Assembly: GCA_029051085.1 (NCBI GenBank)
Contig: JAIDLK010000046.1
Location: 1 to 18,865, forward strand
Length of the DNA: 18,865 bases
Origin: Alphaproteobacteria bacterium
GTDB lineage: Bacteria; Pseudomonadota; Alphaproteobacteria; Rs-D84
Direction: 5' to 3'
Below are positions 1 to 7,066 of the stretch, one piece after another. A program made the translations under genes and the position numbers. The notes under the pieces are model-generated. The model saw nothing but the letters and a program-made list of their open reading frames with translations, was not told the DNA's origin and did not search any database. The stretch's first letter is position 1. Each line of letters starts with the position of its first letter.

Positions 1-1
1 C

Positions 2-1078
2 CGTGTAACATTTCGCCCGCACAGCGGCCGATGGGAGTTAACCACCCAAGGTGACGCATTCGTAATATCCGGAAAAAGCCTTCATGATTGGTTCCCCAAA
101 ATGGATTTGCGCGCAATCGCAAACGATGAATATTTCGTATCCGGCCTAAAACATGGAGATACTATATCAAATTTAACCATACGTATTTTGGGCCATGAAT
201 TTACGGGTTCCGCGACCGGCAAAACGATTACGTTGAAAACGGATACATTAAACCTGGATGCCTTGACGGACCAAGACTTTATCGATAATTATGACGAGAT
301 GGAATTCCTGACCGATGCACCGATAATGCTGCCATTTGGTTTGGACGTTAATATATCATTACAGGCGGACAGATTGATATACAACGGCGATGAATACAGC
401 AATTTTGTCTACAGTCTAAAAGAAGCAACCCAAACATTTTCCATATCCGACCGCAACCTGGGAAATCTGTTGGCAATAATATCCAAGGACAAAAAAGAGT
501 ACGATATTTCCGTCCAAGCCAGCAACTTTAAAATCAGCGGCGCGCTGTTGTCAGAGAACATGCCGTTGAACATATCGGACACCCGCATCACGGGCGAGGC
601 GGCAATTCATACATCCGGCCAAATCGCACATGACATATCACATAATATGAAGGGCACCATCGACGCTGTATTTTCCGGCGGATATATAACAGGCTTTGGT
701 GTTGACGATTTCTATGCATCGGCCGCCGACATAACGAGCCTTAACGCGGAATATGCCATTGCCATCGCATTGGACGGCGGTCGTTCCGCTTTAAAGGATT
801 TGAGCCTGAAAGGAGAATTTGCCGGACGTGATTTTCAAACAACCGCACCGCTAACAATTTCAATGCGTCACGCAACCGCAACAGGTGTACTTGAAATATC
901 GGACGGCGGCATGCGTGCAAACTTGGATGTCACGCTGCGCGGGACATCACCCGCACCGTCACAGATATCTCTCCAGATACTGCCATCGGGTGCACACCGC
1001 TATTCACTGTCGGAAATAATGAAGAATTTTGACGCATCATTCCTGCGCGAATTTATTGCAACACACAATAAATTTTAA
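2..1078 (+). CDS. AsmA-like envelope protein, C-terminal part (5' end outside window)
   Basis: The reading frame is open from base 2 to the TAA at 1076-1078 with no stop, so this is the last 358 residues of a longer protein; the first internal Met (101) has no reason to be the start. The sequence is made of beta-rich stretches typical of the AsmA/YhdP-like repeating groove: an ADRLIYNGDEYSNF segment near residue 125 resembles the 'ADRLxYGG' element of AsmA, and the C-terminal half has the alternating GG-rich pattern of the AsmA_2 region. Proteins of this family are inner-membrane anchored, span the periplasm and are linked to phospholipid transport and outer-membrane homeostasis; the N-terminal anchor is not in the window. 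The stop codon overlaps the stop of the convergent gene at 1075 by 3 bases, with no hairpin between. The family call rests on pattern recognition; the exact subfamily is uncertain. Confidence 0.65.
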   Translation, partial: RVTFRPHSGRWELTTQGDAFVISGKSLHDWFPKMDLRAIANDEYFVSGLKHGDTISNLTIRILGHEFTGSATGKTITLKTDTLNLDALTDQDFIDNYDEMEFLTDAPIMLPFGLDVNISLQADRLIYNGDEYSNFVYSLKEATQTFSISDRNLGNLLAIISKDKKEYDISVQASNFKISGALLSENMPLNISDTRITGEAAIHTSGQIAHDISHNMKGTIDAVFSGGYITGFGVDDFYASAADITSLNAEYAIAIALDGGRSALKDLSLKGEFAGRDFQTTAPLTISMRHATATGVLEISDGGMRANLDVTLRGTSPAPSQISLQILPSGAHRYSLSEIMKNFDASFLREFIATHNKF

Positions 1079-1437
1079 CGTGATGCATAATTTTCAATAC
1101 CGCGCATAAACGCACGGCGTGATATCGCGGCACCGGACGCATCGGCATAGTATACAAAACGTCCCACACGCACCGAGTGATAACCCGCGGCATGAAATTT
1201 AATCCGCCTATGGGCACGCAGCAGTGTTTTGTTATACCCTATTAAATCGGCTCGATGACCGCGCAGCAAATTTGTCGCCATATCAAACAGTCCCCGCGAA
1301 TCATACGGCGCATATAACAGACCGCCCCTCTTTACCAAGCGTGACATATTATATTTCCCGGCCCCCGCCGCCAGCGCTTCTTTCTGATAGGGGCTTAAAC
1401 GCAACATATCGGACAACTTTTCCAAATGCGAATCCAT
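1075..1437 (-). CDS. Small basic hypothetical protein (120 aa)
   Basis: I do not recognise this family. The start at 1437 (MDSHLEKLSDM) is chosen because GGAGAG lies 7 bases before it; an in-frame upstream ATG at 1542 would place the start inside the aspS terminator, and another at 1452 would use the ribosome site itself as coding sequence. The protein is soluble, rich in Arg, Lys, Tyr and Ala, without a signal peptide or membrane segment. A helical N-terminus (residues 1-35) is followed by a mixed part with RVGRFVYYADASG near residue 95. The strand-turn-strand look of that segment (GRFVYY) resembles the wing of the ArsR-like protein at 7103-7762, which contains RFVYYSA, but there is no clear helix-turn-helix. 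It is transcribed from its own promoter (1462-1489) and ends convergently with the AsmA-like gene. Confidence 0.6.
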   Translation of the reverse strand: MDSHLEKLSDMLRLSPYQKEALAAGAGKYNMSRLVKRGGLLYAPYDSRGLFDMATNLLRGHRADLIGYNKTLLRAHRRIKFHAAGYHSVRVGRFVYYADASGAAISRRAFMRGIENYASR

Positions 1438-1448
1438 ATTTACACTCT

Positions 1449-1489
1449 CCATATATAAAAAATTATATATGGGAAAAAATTGTTGCCAA
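1449..1489 (-). promoter_or_regulatory. Promoter with overlapping 10-bp palindrome
   Basis: Reading the minus strand: -35 TTGGCA (1484-1489), 16-bp spacer, -10 TATAAT (1462-1467), giving a start near 1455. A perfect 10-bp inverted repeat with a 4-bp centre (CCATATATAA / TTATATATGG, 1449-1472) covers the -10 and the start site and ends at the ribosome site. A palindrome in that place is well positioned to be an operator. Because transcription would start inside it, an RNA hairpin of the full repeat is unlikely. Confidence 0.55.
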
Positions 1490-1506
1490 TAGGTTTGATT
1501 TCTTAC

Positions 1507-1534
1507 AAAAAAACACCTGTCAACCGACAGGTGC
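1507..1534 (-). terminator. Intrinsic terminator of aspS
   Basis: Minus strand: stem CACCTGTC / GACAGGTG with tetraloop GGTT, followed by seven T's, starting 11 bases after the aspS stop. Confidence 0.85.
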
Positions 1535-1544
1535 TTTATCAATA

Positions 1545-3299
1545 TCAGCCTTTCTTGCGCACTTGGATATGAACCTCGCGCAGCTGCTGTTCCGTTACCT
1601 CACGCGGGGCCCCAAGCATCAAATCCTGGCCGCGCTGATTGGTCGGGAACGCAACCACTTCGCGCAGATTATCCTCGCCCAGCATAATCTGAATCAAGCG
1701 GTCGACACCGAATGCACATCCGCCGTGCGGCGGGGCGCCATACTGGAACGCGGCATACATTCCACCGAATTTGGCCTTTACATCCTCTTCGCCATATCCC
1801 GCAATTTCAAAGGCACGCACCATCGTTTCCGGATTATAGTTACGCAGCCCGCCGCTGCAAATCTCGGCCCCGTTCAAAACCATGTCAAACTGGTTTGCCT
1901 TTATCTTCAGCGGGTCGCCGTTCAATTCACCACGCGGCAGCGAGAACGGATTATGTCCGAAGTCAATCGCCCCGGTCTCTTCGTTCAATTCATAGAACGG
2001 GAATTCCTCTATCCAGCACAAACGGAATTCCTTGTCATCAATCAGGCCCAAATCATTACCCAGCTTGATGCGCAGCTTGCCCGCCGCCTTGGCCGCGGCA
2101 TCGGCCTTGTCGCAAACAAAGAACAATGTTGCACCGGCACCTGCGATTTCACGCAATTTTGCAATACGCTCTTCATCCAGTTTTTTTGCAACCGGACCCT
2201 TAGCCTCGTCACCGAATACGATATAGCCCAGACCGCCAAGCCCCAGCTCTTTAACGGCATAATCCCCCAGCTTGTCAAACCAGCTGCGCGGCTTATCCGC
2301 AGATGCAGGCGCAGGTATCGCACGTACGACCGCCCCGCTTTCTATCGCATTTGCAAAGATTCCAAAATCGGAACCACGGAATATTTCCGTTACATCGGAA
2401 ATTTCAATCGGATTGCGTAAATCAGGCTTGTCACAGCCGTACTTTAACATCGCCACATCATATGGTATATGCGGAATTTCCGAACAAATCTTTGCCCCCG
2501 GAACAAATTCGCGTATCATCGCCGGAATCAGCTCGTTACCCACAGCCTGAATATCTGCCAAGTCTACAAAAGACATTTCCAAGTCCAGCTGATAAAACTC
2601 CAACAGACGGTCGGCACGCAAATCCTCGTCACGGAAACATGGAGCAATCTGGAAATAACGGTCAAACCCCGCAATCTGCAACAACTGCTTAAATTGCTGC
2701 GGCGCCTGGGGTAATGCATAAAACATTCCGTGATGATGACGGCTGGGAACGATATAGTCACGCGCCCCTTCCGGACTGGATACCGTCAAAATAGGCGTCT
2801 GAAATTCAGAGAATCCCATATCCCACATCTTATCACGCAGGAACTTCATTACCTTGTTGCGGAACAAAATGTTGTTATGCAAAGACTCGCGGCGCAAATC
2901 GATATAACGATGCTTTAAACGCAAATCTTCGGCCACGGTGTCATCGTCGCCAAATACCTGGAACGGCAATACATCGGCATTGGTTAAAACATCAAATTTA
3001 TCGGCCTTGATTTCAATGGCACCTGTGGGAATTTTATCGTTTACCGCCGCCGCATCACGTGCAACAACCGTACCGGTAATAGTTATAACGGATTCCGGGC
3101 GAATTTTTTCCAACGCCGCATCCCCGCCGTCAAACACACATTGCGTAATTCCATAATTGTCACGCAGGTCGATGAACAACAGGCTGCCATGGTCGCGCTT
3201 GCGATGAACCCATCCGGACAGCGTCACCATCTCGCCCACATTGGATGCATTTAATTCCCCGCATGTATGGGTTCTATATTTTGATTTAAGTGATAACAT
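1545..3299 (-). CDS. aspS: Aspartyl-tRNA synthetase (bacterial type, probably non-discriminating)
   Basis: Charges tRNA-Asp with aspartate; class II synthetase of 584 aa, the usual bacterial length. Visible parts: OB-fold anticodon domain (residues 1-105), motif 1 around 155-180, motif 2 FRDEDLRADRLLEF (222-235), the bacterial GAD insertion (about 285-420), and motif 3 CAFGVDRL (528-535) with the Asp-binding surroundings. The anticodon domain reads WVHRKRDHGS: a His (H37) follows RD where the discriminating E. coli enzyme has Leu. In characterised non-discriminating enzymes His occupies that place, so this enzyme may also form Asp-tRNA-Asn for amidation by GatCAB; that is inference from one residue. 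Start ATG at 3299 follows AAAGGGA with 6 bases between. The gene is monocistronic, with promoter, T-box leader and terminator of its own. Confidence 0.97.
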   Translation of the reverse strand: MLSLKSKYRTHTCGELNASNVGEMVTLSGWVHRKRDHGSLLFIDLRDNYGITQCVFDGGDAALEKIRPESVITITGTVVARDAAAVNDKIPTGAIEIKADKFDVLTNADVLPFQVFGDDDTVAEDLRLKHRYIDLRRESLHNNILFRNKVMKFLRDKMWDMGFSEFQTPILTVSSPEGARDYIVPSRHHHGMFYALPQAPQQFKQLLQIAGFDRYFQIAPCFRDEDLRADRLLEFYQLDLEMSFVDLADIQAVGNELIPAMIREFVPGAKICSEIPHIPYDVAMLKYGCDKPDLRNPIEISDVTEIFRGSDFGIFANAIESGAVVRAIPAPASADKPRSWFDKLGDYAVKELGLGGLGYIVFGDEAKGPVAKKLDEERIAKLREIAGAGATLFFVCDKADAAAKAAGKLRIKLGNDLGLIDDKEFRLCWIEEFPFYELNEETGAIDFGHNPFSLPRGELNGDPLKIKANQFDMVLNGAEICSGGLRNYNPETMVRAFEIAGYGEEDVKAKFGGMYAAFQYGAPPHGGCAFGVDRLIQIMLGEDNLREVVAFPTNQRGQDLMLGAPREVTEQQLREVHIQVRKKG

Positions 3300-3435
3300 T
3301 TTGGTCCCTTTATCGATGATATCGGGGGCGCTGAGACAAATCCCTGCGCGGTGCCACCCCGGCTTATAACTTCAACACATGCGCACAACCACTCGGTGGG
3401 TGTCAGTCACGTCATCATGAGAACGGCGCAATACG
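3300..3435 (-). promoter_or_regulatory. T-box (tRNA-sensing) leader of aspS
   Basis: Minus-strand RNA from about 3435 to the ATG. The core at 3361-3323 folds as helix A1 CGGGG/CCCCG, a 7-nt bulge UGGCACC, helix A2 GCGC/GCGC, then A.A, GGGA/UCUC and a UUUG loop. This is the T-box antiterminator plan, and GGGUGGCACCGCG fits the T-box consensus GGGUGGNACCGCG. The variable base is C, so UGGC would pair with a tRNA ending GCCA; tRNA-Asp (and tRNA-Asn) has G73. No terminator follows. The A1 CCCC strand can instead pair with the GGG of the ribosome site AAAGGGA (3305-3311) across a CGAU/AUCG hairpin, suggesting translational control. No canonical Stem I is visible; three GAC (Asp) triplets lie at 3402-3413. 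The core is seen directly; function is inferred. Confidence 0.75.
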
Positions 3436-3440
3436 GCAAA

Positions 3441-3468
3441 ATTATAAACAAAAAATAACCGTACGCAA
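3441..3468 (-). promoter_or_regulatory. aspS promoter
   Basis: Minus strand -35 TTGCGT (3463-3468), 16-bp spacer, -10 TATAAT (3441-3446). It sits between the terminator of the upstream lipoprotein gene and the T-box leader. Confidence 0.7.
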
Positions 3469-3483
3469 CAAAAATACGCGCAC

Positions 3484-3517
3484 GGAAAGAAACCGGCCAA
3501 TCGGCCGGTTTCTTTCC
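3484..3517 (-). terminator. Terminator of the Slam/lipoprotein operon
   Basis: A perfect 15-bp inverted repeat with a 4-base loop, 4 bases beyond the lipoprotein stop. The T-rich 3' arm (GGTTTCTTTCC) supplies the U tract. Confidence 0.75.
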
Positions 3518-3521
3518 ACAC

Positions 3522-4364
3522 TTACTGTCTTATTCCACCAAATGCAGAATCAAATTCAACCTCACGGCCGGTTGCATTGTCTTTAAACTCTGCCCCGACG
3601 CGATATACGACCTCTGACGCAACGCCAGCATCGCCAAAGAATTGCCCTGTTGCATAATTGTCATCTACCGCCATGCCATCAACACGGAAATCCGCCGCAA
3701 CATTGCCACCACCGGCCAGTGTTATCTTGCCGGTCTTATCCGCCGTCACATCATACCAAGGATTGTCCGCTTTCGAGAAATTCATAGACAACATATGATT
3801 TCCCGCCGCATCCACAACCAGTTTTGCATCGTCCGTCTTTGACACCTGGTTCGCAATACGTCCGGGCATATCCGCCTCTATATACGCAACAGCCGTACCG
3901 ACATAGGTTGCCCCCTTTGCCAAATCGGCGTTTACCATCTTGTCCGTACGACCACCGGTAAAGACATAAAAATCACGTTCTGTCTTGTTGGCCTCCAGCT
4001 CTGTCTTCTGGGCATAGCCAAAATCTGCAAACTGCAAACCCGCCTCGCGCCCCAGCGTCGCCAGATTCAAAACATGCGTTTCACCGGGTTCCAAATATTT
4101 GTACTCGTTCTCACCCGTTTTTGCATACATATGACCGTCAAGTTCAACCGCCGTTATATTCCCGGCGCCATCCAGTGTAAATCGAAATACATCGCGACTG
4201 AAATTATCACCGCTTTCCGCATTGCCGCCGTTCCAAGACTGCGCCGCGGCCGGCATATCAATCGCGGGCTCGACCGGACTGGGGACATAATCCGAATGAT
4301 GACCGCCGCCGCTATGACACGCCGCCAGTCCCAAAACACACACCAATAAAATATATCTTTTCAT
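3522..4364 (-). CDS. Slam-dependent-type surface lipoprotein with TbpB-like beta-barrel
   Basis: A 280-aa lipoprotein. The N-terminus is a short signal peptide ending in lipobox LAAC with Cys16, then a Gly/His-rich flexible tether. The C-terminal part (about 170-280) shows the pattern of the small beta-barrel domain of transferrin-binding protein B and related haem/host-protein binders: ATYVGTAVAYI, a DF strand near the middle, GQFFGDAGVASEV (from 240) and a final AFGGIRQ, comparable to the FFG...E...AFG ending of that family. It starts 14 bases after the Slam gene with a strong site (AAAGGAGG, 5 bases before ATG), so the pair is an operon and the lipoprotein is the likely cargo displayed on the cell surface. 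The bound ligand cannot be told from sequence: no TonB receptor, transferrin or haem gene is adjacent. Confidence 0.75.
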   Translation of the reverse strand: MKRYILLVCVLGLAACHSGGGHHSDYVPSPVEPAIDMPAAAQSWNGGNAESGDNFSRDVFRFTLDGAGNITAVELDGHMYAKTGENEYKYLEPGETHVLNLATLGREAGLQFADFGYAQKTELEANKTERDFYVFTGGRTDKMVNADLAKGATYVGTAVAYIEADMPGRIANQVSKTDDAKLVVDAAGNHMLSMNFSKADNPWYDVTADKTGKITLAGGGNVAADFRVDGMAVDDNYATGQFFGDAGVASEVVYRVGAEFKDNATGREVEFDSAFGGIRQ

Positions 4365-4378
4365 ACTTTCCTCCTTTG

Positions 4379-5704
4379 CTAAAACCTTTGTTGCATTGTA
4401 AATTCTATGGCCGTCTTGTCAAATTCGCGCTGCCATATATTTGAATCACGTCGCGTATAGCTGACGGTTATTGTCGGAACAAATCCAAATACATCCAGCT
4501 TGTTGTTGGATACAGACATCGCATACCGGTGGGTAAAATCACGCTCTTTTATCTGTGTCATATGGTTGTCTCGCACCGCCCATCGCGCCGCATCATACCA
4601 ATTCCAGTATACATCCGGTCCCGCATATACATGAAATCCCCACGGTAATTCCGCCCCCAGCCCAACCGCAATTCCCGGCGACCAATAAGAATACATATCG
4701 GCCGCGGCAACTTCGCGTGATATCCCGCCACGCAAAACGGCGTACATACTTGAATTGAACGAATAGGTCAACCTTATGTTTGCAGAATAAGTATGCCCGT
4801 TCAACAGGTCGTTATACTCATCATATTTATTATCCATTATTCGCAAATATAAGCCACCTGACAAACGCCGCGTAAAATCATAATTGGCATCCACACGTGC
4901 CCCGACAGAGCGATTATAACGTTCCCATCCATACCAGCGACGGGCCCCAACCACCCCCAGCCATACGTCGCCGCGCGTCCATACATATCGCGGCCCTGTT
5001 GACAATGTTAAATACAAATCGTCATATTGGTTTTTATCATAAAAGTTTGAATATATATTCGCCTCTGATTTCCAGCGCCATACATCGCTTAGCTTGAACT
5101 CATAATTCCCACCCAGCATCAGGTTTACGCCAACCGCGGCTTCCGGCGCATCCAGCGTACGACACATCATACCAAACATGGTCATTATACATTCCTGACC
5201 GCCGACCGAGTTGTTAATATTGCTTTCTGGCGCGGCCCCGAAATTAAACCATACGTTCCAGTTTTTATTCCGCCGCACCACATAACGGTAATAGTTCATA
5301 ATATGCTTTGCATCATCGGACAAGTCGTCACCCGCCATCGCCAAGCGCAAATGATAATCGGCACGCCGCCATTTTTTCTGATGCATATAGCAAATCGCCA
5401 ATTCAAAACGCACACGCGCCAACCCCGGATACACATCCAACAACGCCTGATATATTTTTATCGCCGCATCAAAATCACCCTGTTTTTGTGCCATTTGCGC
5501 CAACAGGAAACGCCTCTCTATCTCTAACGGCGCACTGCCGGTATCAGGCATTTGCCGCAGGATTTGACCCGCATGCTCAAAATCACCGGCACGCACCATA
5601 TTGCCCGCCATCTGAACGGCATCGGTCGCGGTCATTGTAATTTCGGCGGCGCCGACCGACATCGCATAAAAAAATAAAAACAAAACGGCGATGAATTTTC
5701 GCAT
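4379..5704 (-). CDS. Slam-like outer membrane protein (type XI secretion, TPR + DUF560 barrel)
   Basis: A 441-aa protein with a signal peptide (about 1-19, ending VGAA), a TPR-type helical N-terminal domain (about 25-145, including GDFDAAIKIYQALLDVYPGL and the next repeat), then a beta-barrel from about 150 to the end rich in aromatic strand signatures and finishing with Phe (QQRF), as outer-membrane barrels do. This TPR-plus-barrel order and size are those of the surface lipoprotein assembly modulators, which move specific lipoproteins across the outer membrane. The lipoprotein gene immediately downstream supports this. The start has AGAGGGG 9 bases before ATG. Alternatives such as another TPR-porin exist, but the cargo gene beside it makes Slam the best reading. 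Confidence 0.82.
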   Translation of the reverse strand: MRKFIAVLFLFFYAMSVGAAEITMTATDAVQMAGNMVRAGDFEHAGQILRQMPDTGSAPLEIERRFLLAQMAQKQGDFDAAIKIYQALLDVYPGLARVRFELAICYMHQKKWRRADYHLRLAMAGDDLSDDAKHIMNYYRYVVRRNKNWNVWFNFGAAPESNINNSVGGQECIMTMFGMMCRTLDAPEAAVGVNLMLGGNYEFKLSDVWRWKSEANIYSNFYDKNQYDDLYLTLSTGPRYVWTRGDVWLGVVGARRWYGWERYNRSVGARVDANYDFTRRLSGGLYLRIMDNKYDEYNDLLNGHTYSANIRLTYSFNSSMYAVLRGGISREVAAADMYSYWSPGIAVGLGAELPWGFHVYAGPDVYWNWYDAARWAVRDNHMTQIKERDFTHRYAMSVSNNKLDVFGFVPTITVSYTRRDSNIWQREFDKTAIEFTMQQRF

Positions 5705-5763
5705 CTGCGCACGCCCCTCTTTCTTTTAACAAAATGGTATCTCAACGCATCACAAAATCAAAT

Positions 5764-5791
5764 AAAAAAACAGACGCATTATGCGTCTGTT
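5764..5791 (-). terminator. Terminator of tRNA-Thr
   Basis: Minus strand stem AACAGACGCA / TGCGTCTGTT with a 3-base loop, running into a T tract; it lies 9 bases after the CCA end. Confidence 0.85.
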
Positions 5792-5799
5792 TCAAAACC

Positions 5800-5873
5800 T
5801 GGTGCCCTAAGCAAGAATCGGACTTGCGACTCGTCCTTACCAAGGACGTGTTTTACCACTAGACTATTAGGGC
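5800..5873 (-). tRNA. tRNA-Thr (anticodon GGU)
   Basis: Cloverleaf on the minus strand: acceptor GCCCTAA / TTAGGGC, D arm with AGTGGTAAA, anticodon stem CGTCC / GGACG around loop TTGGTAA (anticodon GGT), T stem GCAAG / CTTGC around TCCGATT, discriminator A and an encoded CCA. The length is 74 nt. The T loop begins TCCGATT instead of TTCGATT/TTCAAAT, a small deviation. Confidence 0.95.
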
Positions 5874-5885
5874 ATGTGCCCGTTA

Positions 5886-5913
5886 ATTATACGGGCGCGG
5901 TCCAAAAATGCAA
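5886..5913 (-). promoter_or_regulatory. tRNA-Thr promoter
   Basis: Minus strand -35 TTGCAT (5908-5913), 16-bp spacer, -10 TATAAT (5886-5891), 13 bases before the mature 5' end. Confidence 0.65.
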
Positions 5914-5928
5914 GGATAAAATGCGCAC

Positions 5929-6483
5929 CTATTCTATACAGCAATTTACCGCATTTTTGACCCAGTTTTTAAGCTTTCCCATTGATGTCGGGGCCTTGTC
6001 GGATGCCGCCACAGCCACATCGGATTTTGCCGCCGCTCTTTTTTCCTTTGGCATATATTTCAAATCCGACGCGCCCCCCAGCATACCCATATTCAGCCCC
6101 CAGAACATGCAGTACAGACCATAGGAATCATCAAACAGCGCGTACGCCTGAGCCTTGTCCCCGGCGGCCAGCGCCTTGGTTCCCACTTCAAACAAACGCA
6201 TACTGGACGCCAGCAAATGCTTGGATATGCACCAAACCTCGCCCTCGTATGACGGAATAATTTTCTGCATCATGCGCTTGCGCATTTCGCGCACTTCATT
6301 TATCTGGTCGTAAAAAGCGGTCTTGCCTGTCTTGGCACCGGAGAACATCAGATGCTCTTCGATGGAAATCAGGTTCATAATTCCAATCGACAAATCCTGA
6401 TCCGATGACAAATCCTTTGGATTTACCTTTTTTGCCGCATCCATCTTTTCAACAAATTCTTTTACGTTTTTTATTTTTCGCAT
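5929..6483 (-). CDS. Uncharacterised helical protein (184 aa), second gene of metal-sensor-controlled operon
   Basis: I do not recognise a named family. The protein is predicted mostly alpha-helical and soluble. Residues 28-60 (SDQDLSIGIMNLISIEEHLMF) and 75-140, with conserved-looking Glu/Tyr/Trp and a SYGLYCMFWGLN segment, could form a four-helix bundle; the C-terminus (150-184) is Lys/Ala-rich and ends with NCC near the terminus. There is no signal peptide. It starts 13 bases after the CPIC membrane protein gene, with GGGGAGGAGA as a strong ribosome site, so the two are co-transcribed and probably act together. The acidic/aromatic helical core is compatible with a metal- or membrane-partner role, but that is a guess. 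Confidence 0.75.
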   Translation of the reverse strand: MRKIKNVKEFVEKMDAAKKVNPKDLSSDQDLSIGIMNLISIEEHLMFSGAKTGKTAFYDQINEVREMRKRMMQKIIPSYEGEVWCISKHLLASSMRLFEVGTKALAAGDKAQAYALFDDSYGLYCMFWGLNMGMLGGASDLKYMPKEKRAAAKSDVAVAASDKAPTSMGKLKNWVKNAVNCCIE

Positions 6484-6496
6484 TATCTCCTCCCCT

Positions 6497-6994
6497 TTAT
6501 CTGCATATAGTCAAAATACCGCTGGCAATCGCCAAGACAACAACCGGCAGCACAACTTTTTCAAAAGGAAAATGTGCATGACCGCCATTTTTTTCTTTCA
6601 TGAAATCGTACAGCTTTTCCGTTAATATAAATAACACCGCCCCCAGAACAGTTCCAAACAACAGCGGATCTATTTTAAAAAATCCGAAATAGCTGCACGG
6701 ACTGTATTTCACCTGGCCGATATAAGCAAAACCGATTGTTGCAACCGATGCGGCTAAAACAATCGCATTGCGCCCCCAAAAACGCCAGCCTCTTTTATCC
6801 ATAAACTTTATAATCCAATAACCCATAATCGCCAAAAACGCACCCACCCACAGGCCCGCAACAGCATCAGGCACACCCATACGCCGGGTAATAGGCAGCG
6901 CGGCCCCAATCGCCACCGTGCATATCGGACAGGCCGGATTCGCATACACCGCCGCCGGCATTATCGCCATAAGCGCAACAATCAGCTTTCTCAT
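6497..6994 (-). CDS. CPIC-motif integral membrane protein of unknown function
   Basis: A 165-aa membrane protein. An N-terminal signal peptide or membrane segment (1-19) is followed at once by CPIC (22-25), a CxxC pair, in ANPACPICTVAIGAAL; then membrane segments at about 42-62, 74-94, 108-127 and 145-163, a lone Cys100, the loop GGHAHFPFEK (137-146) with two His, and a Cys near the C-terminus. From memory, similar short proteins with CPVCTVAIG at the start and a His-containing FPFQK loop before the last helix occur in candidate-phylum genomes without assigned function. The CxxC and His loop suggest metal binding or thiol redox at the outer face of the membrane. It is the first gene of the operon under the ArsR-like regulator. 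The start is set by AAAGGGGA shortly before ATG. Confidence 0.75.
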   Translation of the reverse strand: MRKLIVALMAIMPAAVYANPACPICTVAIGAALPITRRMGVPDAVAGLWVGAFLAIMGYWIIKFMDKRGWRFWGRNAIVLAASVATIGFAYIGQVKYSPCSYFGFFKIDPLLFGTVLGAVLFILTEKLYDFMKEKNGGHAHFPFEKVVLPVVVLAIASGILTICR

Positions 6995-7024
6995 AAATTC
7001 CCCTTTCTTTATATATCAAAAATA

Positions 7025-7059
7025 ATATGTATAATAAATGATACATATCAAAAAGTCAA
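7025..7059 (-). promoter_or_regulatory. Operon promoter with overlapping palindromic operator
   Basis: Minus strand -35 TTGACT (7054-7059), 17-bp spacer, -10 TATTAT (7031-7036). The inverted repeat ATATGTAT-N8-ATACATAT (7025-7048) covers the -10 and most of the spacer. The location suits repression by the divergent ArsR-like protein, whose relatives bind AT-rich palindromes and let go on binding metal. Confidence 0.65.
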
Positions 7060-7066
7060 ATAATAT

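Noticed and set aside
1224..2420. Long plus-strand open frame (398 codons) across aspS
   Set aside because: It is the antisense shadow of aspS, whose motifs are all present on the minus strand; the translation shows no family pattern and there is no ribosome site.
3323..3361. The aspS leader hairpin as an ordinary intrinsic terminator or peptide-leader attenuator
   Set aside because: No T run follows it, no short leader frame rich in Asp codons with a ribosome site is visible, and the internal 7-base bulge with T-box bases is not explained by a simple terminator.
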